Assembly: GCA_900754495.1 (NCBI GenBank) | Contig: CAAEDC010000061.1 | Coordinates: forward strand, 1-14,329 | Source: Eggerthellaceae bacterium | GTDB lineage: Bacteria > Actinomycetota > Coriobacteriia > Coriobacteriales > Eggerthellaceae | Direction of reading: 5' to 3' | Length of the DNA stretch: 14,329 nt | Position numbers and translations under genes: made by a program | Part shown: positions 8,142 through 13,362 of the stretch, piece after piece | How the letters are laid out: each line of letters opens with the position of its first letter | How positions within the stretch are numbered: position 1 is the stretch's first letter | The notes under the pieces: model-generated | What the model saw: only the letters and a program-made list of their open reading frames with translations | What the model was told of the DNA's origin: nothing | The model's database searches: none

Positions 8142-8160
8142 ATGGACGGAGAGCGTCCAT
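8142..8160. promoter_or_regulatory. Perfect dyad upstream of vsr, operator candidate
   Basis: ATGGACG (8142-8148) and CGTCCAT (8154-8160) form a perfect 7-bp dyad around GAGAG. It is centred about 47 bases upstream of the vsr start. A competing hairpin CTCCG/CGGAG (8136-8151) overlaps it. Its position fits a regulator-binding site, but no regulator is identified. The rest of 7973-8197 shows only the two promoters. Confidence 0.3.
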
Positions 8161-8181
8161 CCGCCCGACGGTTCGGCGCAG

Positions 8182-8190
8182 TGCTATCAT
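8182..8190 (+). promoter_or_regulatory. Extended -10 promoter of vsr, leaderless arrangement
   Basis: TGCTATCAT, ending seven bases before the ATG at 8198, so the predicted first transcribed base is the A of the start codon. No -35 and no Shine-Dalgarno are present. Confidence 0.5.
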
Positions 8191-8197
8191 GTGCCGC

Positions 8198-8809
8198 ATG
8201 ACAAGCGAAGCGGTCAGAAAATCCATGCAGGGCAACAAACGCTGCGACACCAAGCCGGAGCTGCTGGTGCGCGCCCGCCTGCGCGCCGCCGGGCTGACGG
8301 GATACCGCCTTCAGTGGAAGGTTCCGGGGCGTCCCGATGTCGCCTGGCCGGGAAAACGCGTCGCCCTGTTCATCAACGGGTGCTTCTGGCATCGCTGCCC
8401 GCGATGCCAGCCGCGCGTCCCCAAGACCAACGTCGAGTACTGGGTGCTCAAATTCGAGCGGAACGTCGAACGCGACGAGCGGACGCATGCGCAGCTGGAG
8501 GAGATGGGCTGGCGCGTCCATGTCGTGTGGGAGTGCGAGCTTAAGAAGAAGACGATCGACGACACCATGGCGCGCCTTCTGCCCCAGCTGGCCGACGAGC
8601 TCGGCAAGAGGCTCGTCGTTCCCGACGGCGAAGACGAGCCGAACGAAACACATGACGAAAACGGCGACGTCGAGCCGATCACCGGGCGCGCTGCCGACGG
8701 AGAAGCCGAAGCGGACGGCGCAAGCGAAGGCGCCGCGGCGAACGCCGAGAACGAGGCGCGGCGGACCCGTGGGGTTTCCCCGAATAGCCCCACCTCAAGC
8801 GTCGTCTAG
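8198..8809 (+). CDS. vsr: Very short patch repair (Vsr) type mismatch endonuclease with acidic C-terminal extension
   Basis: 203 residues; Vsr proteins are usually about 130-160. Vsr nicks DNA next to T:G mismatches that arise by deamination of 5-methylcytosine at methyltransferase sites. Conserved elements: CDTKPELLVRARL (Glu21), GRPDVAWPGKRVALFINGCF (Asp47), then GCFWHRCPRC (Cys62, His65, Cys67, Cys70) and VVWECEL (Cys113), matching the catalytic Asp/His and the structural zinc ligands; Asn60 stands where E. coli Vsr has a His. Residues 143 to the end form an acidic, Ala/Gly-rich tail that is not part of the fold. Start ATG 8198 is supported by the -10 box seven bases upstream; no Shine-Dalgarno is present. 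No cytosine methyltransferase lies in the window, so this is an orphan vsr here. Confidence 0.88.
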   Translation: MTSEAVRKSMQGNKRCDTKPELLVRARLRAAGLTGYRLQWKVPGRPDVAWPGKRVALFINGCFWHRCPRCQPRVPKTNVEYWVLKFERNVERDERTHAQLEEMGWRVHVVWECELKKKTIDDTMARLLPQLADELGKRLVVPDGEDEPNETHDENGDVEPITGRAADGEAEADGASEGAAANAENEARRTRGVSPNSPTSSVV

Positions 8810-8818
8810 ACGCCCTCG

Positions 8819-8827
8819 TGGTATCAT
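8819..8827 (+). promoter_or_regulatory. Extended -10 promoter of the four-gene unit ending with the acidic protein
   Basis: TGGTATCAT, ten bases after the vsr stop codon. Transcription from about 8834 gives an 83-base leader before the ATG at 8917. No -35 is evident. The genes downstream are spaced by 16 bases or less, so this may drive all four. Confidence 0.5.
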
Positions 8828-8867
8828 CTTGCCGTACCAACGACGGCCTCTCGCGCGCACCCGCGTC

Positions 8868-8883
8868 CGCACCCTCGGGTGCG
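8868..8883 (+). other. Leader hairpin upstream of the 93-residue protein gene
   Basis: CGCACC (8868-8873) pairs with GGTGCG (8878-8883) around CTCG, about 34 bases before the ATG. A smaller stem GCCGT/ACGGC (8831-8847) precedes it. There is no T-run. It may only stabilise the mRNA. Confidence 0.3.
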
Positions 8884-8916
8884 AGGCTGCCGCGCAACGC
8901 ACGATCAAGGAAGGCC

Positions 8917-9198
8917 ATGCAAACCTATATCGCCCATTACTCATCTCCCGCCGCATCCGACGCGCGCGCGAAGGGTCTTTTCGAATTCGAAAGCGAATCG
9001 CGTGCCGGATCCAAGGCCAACCTGCACGACGCCCGCGTGAAGATGCTCGAGCTCTACGGCAGCAAAGCCGTCTCGTGGAACATCGTCAAAGTCGAGCGCA
9101 AGCAGGCCACACGCGAGGTATGCGACGAGCAGATGGAGCTGGATTTCCGCGCGCCCAAACCCGAGCGGAAACGGGCGAAGCGTAAGGAGTGGTGGTAA
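8917..9198 (+). CDS. Small protein of unknown function, translationally coupled to the M42 peptidase
   Basis: 93 residues; I do not recognise a family. Start ATG 8917 has AAGGAAGG directly upstream. The protein begins MQTYIAHYSSPAASDARAKG, has no signal peptide or membrane segment, and ends in a strongly basic stretch (KPERKRAKRKEWW). The middle (AVSWNIVKVERKQA) looks like a small alpha/beta fold. Its stop codon overlaps the start of the next gene by one base (TAATG), which suggests coupled translation and a steady ratio between the products. The basic tail would suit nucleic-acid or ribosome contact, but this is only an inference. It is a real gene on the grounds of start site, codon use and coupling. 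Confidence 0.8.
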   Translation: MQTYIAHYSSPAASDARAKGLFEFESESRAGSKANLHDARVKMLELYGSKAVSWNIVKVERKQATREVCDEQMELDFRAPKPERKRAKRKEWW

Positions 9199-10424
9199 TG
9201 AAGACCAAGCACGAGCGTTTCCTCAAGCAGCTGCTTGAGACGCCCTCTCCCACCGGATACGAGGTCCCCGTCGCCGACGTGGTGCGCGAGCGCCTTTCCG
9301 GCACCGCAGACGAGATCCGCACCGATGTCATGGGCTCGGTGCACGCCCTGCTGAAGGGCAACGCCGACGGGCCCTCGCTGATGCTCGCCGCGCATATGGA
9401 CGAGATCGGCCTGATGGTCACCTACATCTCCGACGACGGCTATCTGTCCGTGGCGGCCATCGGAGGCGTCGACGCGGCGATCCTGCCCGGATTGCGCGTC
9501 GACGTGCACACCGACGCTGGCACCCTGCGCGGCGTCGTCGGACGCAAGCCGATCCACCTCATCAAAGCCGACGAGCGCAAGAACGTCACGCCGATCGACC
9601 AGCTCGTGATCGACCTCGGAATGCCGGGCAAGAAGGTCAAGGAGCTCGTGAGGATCGGCGACGCGATCACGTTCGGCGTCGGCTACGAGCGCTTCGGCAA
9701 GCACATGGCGGTTTCGCGCGCCTTCGACGACAAGGTGGGCGTGTGGGTGGCCGTCCGCGTGCTCGAGAAGCTCGCCAAGGCGGGCCACGCGGCGGGCGAT
9801 TTCATTGCGACTGCGACCGTCCAGGAGGAGATCGGCACGCGCGGCGCCACGACCTCCGCATACGGCGTGAACCCCGATGTCGCGATCGCCTTCGACGTGA
9901 CGCATGCGACCGACTACCCCGGCATCGACAAGACCAAGCACGGCGACTTCGTGTGCGGAGGCGGCCCCGTCATCGCACGCGGGCCCAACATCAACCCGCT
10001 CGTTTATGAGCGCTTGGTGGCCGCCGCCGAGAAGGAGGGCATCCCCTACCAGATCGAGGCCGAGCCGAGCGTCACCGGCACCGACGCGCGCGCGATCCAG
10101 GTCGCCCGCGGCGGCATCCCGTGCGGGCTCGTGTCCGTGCCCCTGCGCTACATGCACACGCCGACCGAGGTCGTCTGTCTGAAGGATCTCCAGGCGACCG
10201 TCGACCTCCTCGTGCGCTTCGCGCTCGATCTCGAAGAGGATGCCTGCTTCGTTCCGGGAATCGGCACCGTCGCACGCGCCGCTCAGGACGACGAAGACGT
10301 CGCCGAGGAGGAAGACCCCGGCATGTTCGACGCCGAGGAGCGCGGCGCGCAGGCGGAGGACGAGGCCGCAAACGCATCCGCCGACGCCGTGGAGGCGGAC
10401 GGCGAATCCGAGGAGAAGGAGTAG
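9198..10424 (+). CDS. M42 family metallo-aminopeptidase (glutamyl aminopeptidase/endoglucanase-like) with acidic tail
   Basis: 408 residues. M42 enzymes are cytoplasmic, self-compartmentalising di-metal (Zn/Co) aminopeptidases that trim peptides. Metal ligands and catalytic residues are all visible: His66 and Asp68 in AAHMDEIGLM, Asp177 in FDDKVG, Glu210/Glu211 in VQEEIGTRGA, Asp233 in FDVTHATDYPG and His320 in RYMHTPTEV. The fold ends near residue 355; a further 50 residues are mostly Asp, Glu and Ala, which is not usual for the family. Start ATG 9198 overlaps the previous stop by one base and has AAGGAG about nine bases upstream; the in-frame GTG at 9189 is less likely. smpB begins after an eight-base gap. 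The exact substrate is not deducible. Confidence 0.93.
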   Translation: MKTKHERFLKQLLETPSPTGYEVPVADVVRERLSGTADEIRTDVMGSVHALLKGNADGPSLMLAAHMDEIGLMVTYISDDGYLSVAAIGGVDAAILPGLRVDVHTDAGTLRGVVGRKPIHLIKADERKNVTPIDQLVIDLGMPGKKVKELVRIGDAITFGVGYERFGKHMAVSRAFDDKVGVWVAVRVLEKLAKAGHAAGDFIATATVQEEIGTRGATTSAYGVNPDVAIAFDVTHATDYPGIDKTKHGDFVCGGGPVIARGPNINPLVYERLVAAAEKEGIPYQIEAEPSVTGTDARAIQVARGGIPCGLVSVPLRYMHTPTEVVCLKDLQATVDLLVRFALDLEEDACFVPGIGTVARAAQDDEDVAEEEDPGMFDAEERGAQAEDEAANASADAVEADGESEEKE

Positions 10425-10432
10425 CCTCACAG

Positions 10433-10897
10433 ATGAAAGGCGAGGCGAAGACGATAGCGAAGAACCGCAAGGCCCTGCACGAGTACGAGATCGTGGAGAC
10501 CCTGGAGGCCGGCATCGAACTGACGGGCACCGAGGTGCGCTCGCTGCGCGAGAACAACTGCCAGCTCACCGACTGCTTCGCACTCATCCGCGGCGGCGAG
10601 GTGTGGATGCACGGCGTCCACATCCCCCCGTTCGCGCAGGGAAACATCTACAACGCCAACCCCGACCGCAAGCGCAAGCTGCTTTTGCACCGCAAGCAGA
10701 TCCGCGAGCTCGACCGCAAGGTGAGCGAGAAGGGCATGGCGCTCGTGCCGCTCAAGATGTATTTCAAGGAGAACTCCCTGGTGAAGGTGGAGCTTGCGCT
10801 GGCGCGCGGCAAGAAGCTCCACGACAAGCGCCAGAGCATGGCCGAACGCGACAGCAAACGCGAGATCGAACGCGCGCTCAAGCAGCGCTCGCGATAG
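10433..10897 (+). CDS. smpB: SsrA-binding protein SmpB
   Basis: 154 residues, full length. SmpB binds tmRNA and occupies the decoding centre of stalled ribosomes during trans-translation. Evidence: an N-terminal AKNRKALHEYEI, the beta-barrel with ELTGTEVRSLRENNCQL, FIYNANP-like region QGNIYNANPDRKRKLLLH and the C-terminal GKKLHDKRQSMAERD followed by a basic tail, all typical. Start ATG 10433 uses AAGGAG in the end of the M42 gene. The partner RNA gene ssrA is not on either strand of the sequence shown, yet a block identical to its 3' end lies 1 kb downstream at the element boundary (11899-11912). Confidence 0.96.
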   Translation: MKGEAKTIAKNRKALHEYEIVETLEAGIELTGTEVRSLRENNCQLTDCFALIRGGEVWMHGVHIPPFAQGNIYNANPDRKRKLLLHRKQIRELDRKVSEKGMALVPLKMYFKENSLVKVELALARGKKLHDKRQSMAERDSKREIERALKQRSR

Positions 10898-10913
10898 AAA
10901 GCCGAGGTTGACG

Positions 10914-11624
10914 ATGTTTTTCAAGCGCCGCAAGAAGAAGCACGCCGAAGAGGCGGTCGAGCAGGAAGGGACCGTCATCTTCGAGGACGAGCCGATAGAG
11001 ACCCCCGCCGAGATCCAGAAGACGATCGACGCCGCGGAAGCGTCCGAAGCCGCTGATTCTGACGAGGCCGCCGATGCCGACGAGGCGGTCGAGGCTGAAG
11101 AAGAGGTGCTCGAAATCGAATTCGACGAGGACGACATCCAGTGCTACCTCGTCGACGAGGACGACAACGAAATCGGATTCGTGCTGCTCGACGAGGACGG
11201 CGACGAGGTCGAGTACTACTACGCCGAAGACGACGCGGACGTGGAAGAGACCGAGGAGGACGAGCCGGCTGAGTCGGCTTCGAGCAAGGTGGCCGCGAAG
11301 AAGAAAAGCGGCAGCCTCGCCTACAAAGCCGGAGCCGCGGCGGCAGGCGCTGCCGCCACCGGCAAAGCCGCCGCGAAGACGGGCGTCGCCAAGGCCAAGC
11401 AAGGCGTCGAGAAGGCGCGCGGCTGGGCGGACAAGTTCCAGCCCAACGACGACGGCGAGTACGACCTCGGCATCACCCGCGAAGGCGTGAAGGAGGCCAC
11501 CGCGGACATGAACTCCATCTACCACGAAGGCGTCGAGACGATCGCCGAGCTCAAAGAGGCCTTCGACGACATCAACGAAAGCCTGCACCTGGACAGCTTC
11601 CTCGGCAAGAAGCGCCGGCGGTAA
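10914..11624 (+). CDS. Acidic, lysine/alanine-rich protein of unknown function
   Basis: 236 residues; no family recognised. It is strongly segmented: a basic N-terminus (MFFKRRKKKH), a long Asp/Glu-rich region (about 12-120), a Lys/Ala/Gly stretch (about 124-170, histone H1- or LEA-like) and a C-terminal part (about 175-236) that looks helical and ends in KKRRR. Inside the acidic region two similar units follow each other, YLVDEDDNEIGFV and LLDEDGDEVEYYY, suggesting a small duplicated beta hairpin. No membrane segment. Start ATG 10914 has GAGG about seven bases upstream and lies 16 bases after smpB, so it should share its transcript. The mix of acidic and basic blocks would fit a nucleic-acid- or ribosome-associated or chaperone-like role, which remains guesswork. 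Confidence 0.8.
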   Translation: MFFKRRKKKHAEEAVEQEGTVIFEDEPIETPAEIQKTIDAAEASEAADSDEAADADEAVEAEEEVLEIEFDEDDIQCYLVDEDDNEIGFVLLDEDGDEVEYYYAEDDADVEETEEDEPAESASSKVAAKKKSGSLAYKAGAAAAGAAATGKAAAKTGVAKAKQGVEKARGWADKFQPNDDGEYDLGITREGVKEATADMNSIYHEGVETIAELKEAFDDINESLHLDSFLGKKRRR

Positions 11625-11667
11625 GGTTCAGCGAAATCCCGCGCGTTCTCCCTTTGCTGTGATGCTT

Positions 11668-11709
11668 TCCAGATGGTTCACCTGTCCAGAACGCATCAGA
11701 ATGTCCAGA
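11668..11709. repeat. Three TCCAGA direct repeats
   Basis: TCCAGA occurs at 11668, 11685 and 11704, the last two within TGTCCAGA copies 19 bases apart. They lie in the intergenic stretch after the acidic-protein gene. Possibly a binding site array; possibly chance. Confidence 0.3.
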
Positions 11710-11738
11710 TATTCCCCCTTTCCACCCCTCGGAATCAT

Positions 11739-11805
11739 CTTTTGGGCACTTCTTCCCAAACCGGCCCTTTCGAAAGGCCCAATTTGGGAAGAAGTGCTCG
11801 AAAAG
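11739..11805. repeat. Long palindrome in the chromosome flank of the mobile element
   Basis: A perfect 15-bp arm, GCACTTCTTCCCAAA (11746-11760), is mirrored at 11783-11797. An outer CTTTT/AAAAG pair (11739-11743, 11801-11805) and an inner GGCC/GGCC (11763-11766, 11776-11779) extend it to 67 bases. Neither strand has a T-run directly after the stem, so it is not a standard terminator. It may be a dispersed palindromic element (REP/MITE-like) or a structured RNA. Confidence 0.6.
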
Positions 11806-11858
11806 GGAACTGCACCCCGCCAACCATTATTTCCCCGCGGATGCCCCGCAAACGACGA

Positions 11859-11889
11859 AGGGCGAGCCCCCTTTCCGGGGACCAGCCCT
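11859..11889. terminator. Two-tier hairpin, probable terminator at the convergent gene ends
   Basis: Outer AGGGC (11859-11863) with GCCCT (11885-11889) and inner CCCC (11867-11870) with GGGG (11877-11880), separated by small internal loops. The plus strand continues ATTCTCTTAT. It lies between the smpB-side operon and the opposing recombinase gene, whose stop codon it overlaps. Confidence 0.45.
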
Positions 11890-13360
11890 ATTCTCTTATG
11901 GTGGAGCTGGCGTTCATTCGGTCGAACACCTCGCCACCTGGACCTATAGCGCCAGGCAGCGACGGATTATCGCCCAAGCCGGCAGAATCGTCAAACGTGA
12001 ACGCCACGCGCAGGCCGTCGTCATCGTCGGGACCACCCAGCACCACGCGCGCCACGAACGTGCGCAGGAGCTGCGCGTCGTCCACCTCGGCGGCGGCCAT
12101 GCCCTCAAGCCAGAACAGCGCGCGGTCGTAGTCAAGGCGGGCGGCCTCAAGGGCCTCGGCCGTGCGCAGCTCGTCCTTGAGGAGCGCCTGCCGCTGCTTC
12201 AGCGCGTCTATGCGCTCCTTGCCGCCCGGCGGCGCGATGCCCGACTCGATGGCCGCCCATATGTTGGAGAACGCCGTCTCGATCTTGGCCAGCTCGCCCT
12301 TTATGGTCTCGCTCAAGGGCTTCTCGTCGGCGCGCTCCTCCTCGGCGTCGGCCAGCATGCGAGCGATGCGCTCGCGGCTGTCGGCGCTGCCCAGGGCCTC
12401 GCGCACGGCGTCGGCCACGCGCTTCTCCACGGCATCGCGGCGCACGGTGCGCCCGCAGCTGCGGCAGCGGTAGTAGTGATAGGGCCTGCCCGACTTGCCC
12501 GGGCCGCTGGTGCCGGTCATCAGCCCGCCGTCGCGCCCGTCGTAGAGCTTGCCCGTGAGCGGGAAGTCCCACGCTTCGGTCTTGGCGCGGGGCCTGTGCG
12601 AGTCCTCAAGCATCCGTATCACCCTCTCCTCGTCATCCATGGGAACGATGGCGGGCATGCCGCCGGGCACGACCACGCCCGCGTAGCGGTACTCCCCGCC
12701 GTTCTCCCGCCGCATCAGTATGCGGCGCACCGTCTGGAAGCGCCACTTGCCGCCGCGCTTGGTGCGGTACGGCTCCCAGGCGCGCACCACGTCGGCCACC
12801 GACTTGCCCGACAAGACCATGCGCACGCCCAGGCGGATGGCGGCGGCCTCCTCCTCGTTGACCACGTAGCGCCCGTCCACTATGTCCCAGCCGTAGCGCA
12901 CGCAGCCGTTGGCCATGCACCGCTCGGCGTTCTTCTGTATGCCGTCGCGTATGCGCTCGCCGTCGAGCGCGCTCTCGTACTCCGCCAGCACCTCCAGCAT
13001 GCCCAGCTGCAGCACGCCCGCCGAGCCGTCCGAAATGTCCTCGCCCGCGTACAGTATCTCGACGCGGCAGCGGCGCAGCATGATGCGCGCCATGGCCATC
13101 TCGTCGCGGTTGCGCATGATTCGGGTAACTTTATATATGACCACGAAATCGAACAGCCCTCGCTTGGCGTCGGCCATCATGCGCTGGAACTCGGCGCGGT
13201 CGGTGTTGGTGCCCGTCTGCGCGAAGTCGCAGTACGTGGCCACCACGCGCAGGTCGTTCTCGGCGCAGTAGGCGCGGGACTTCTCCACCTGTATCTCTAT
13301 GGACTCGCCGCGCTGGTTGTGGCTCGAGAAGCGGGCGTATATCGCCGCGCGCCCGCCCAC
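11888..13360 (-). CDS. Large serine recombinase (site-specific integrase)
   Basis: 490 residues. It is expected to join attP and attB through a Ser-DNA link. N-terminal resolvase domain (about 5-145): catalytic Ser12 in IYARFSSHNQ, then GTNTDRAEFQRMM and VTRIMRNR with Arg80 and Arg83; the Asp usually before the first Arg is Thr79. A Recombinase domain follows (about 155-230), then a zinc-ribbon region (268-312) and a coiled coil with C-terminal domain. In the ribbon, Cys299 and Cys302 are present, but the first pair is Asp274 and Asp277. Start GTG 13360 lies two bases after the repressor stop, with GGAG inside the repressor's last codons; an upstream open stretch is merely overlap with that gene. 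The last residues (ASSTIRE) are encoded by the ssrA-like core and the flank beyond it, so the stop codon is chromosomal. Confidence 0.93.
   Translation of the reverse strand: MGGRAAIYARFSSHNQRGESIEIQVEKSRAYCAENDLRVVATYCDFAQTGTNTDRAEFQRMMADAKRGLFDFVVIYKVTRIMRNRDEMAMARIMLRRCRVEILYAGEDISDGSAGVLQLGMLEVLAEYESALDGERIRDGIQKNAERCMANGCVRYGWDIVDGRYVVNEEEAAAIRLGVRMVLSGKSVADVVRAWEPYRTKRGGKWRFQTVRRILMRRENGGEYRYAGVVVPGGMPAIVPMDDEERVIRMLEDSHRPRAKTEAWDFPLTGKLYDGRDGGLMTGTSGPGKSGRPYHYYRCRSCGRTVRRDAVEKRVADAVREALGSADSRERIARMLADAEEERADEKPLSETIKGELAKIETAFSNIWAAIESGIAPPGGKERIDALKQRQALLKDELRTAEALEAARLDYDRALFWLEGMAAAEVDDAQLLRTFVARVVLGGPDDDDGLRVAFTFDDSAGLGDNPSLPGAIGPGGEVFDRMNASSTIRE
11899..11912 (-). repeat. Attachment core matching the ssrA (tmRNA) 3' end
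   Basis: On the minus strand this reads CGCCAGCTCCACCA, identical as I recall to the last 14 bases of E. coli tmRNA (acceptor strand plus CCA). The upstream minus-strand sequence does not form a tmRNA T arm, so this is only the end fragment, as expected for the distal attachment site of an element inserted in ssrA. smpB lies on the left, chromosomal side; the recombinase lies on the right, element side. The intact ssrA would then be beyond the right edge of the window on the minus strand. Confidence 0.7.
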
Positions 13361-13362
13361 GG

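Noticed and set aside
6362..8197. Plus-strand frame opposite the L,D-transpeptidase, continuous with vsr
   Set aside because: The part before 8198 is antisense to a real gene and has no domain; vsr homology begins only after 8198, where a promoter is also present.
7973..8653. N-terminal extension of the L,D-transpeptidase, including an ATG at 8020
   Set aside because: It would run upstream of the likely -10 box and then antisense to vsr; the residues show no signal or domain.
8769..8793. GTGGGG/CCCCAC hairpin near the end of vsr as a terminator
   Set aside because: It lies within the coding sequence, is only six base pairs and has no T-run.
11625..11898. An ssrA gene or small protein gene between the acidic-protein gene and the element
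   Set aside because: No tmRNA 5' end, tag frame or T arm was found on either strand, and the open frames here run through the palindrome without a ribosome site.
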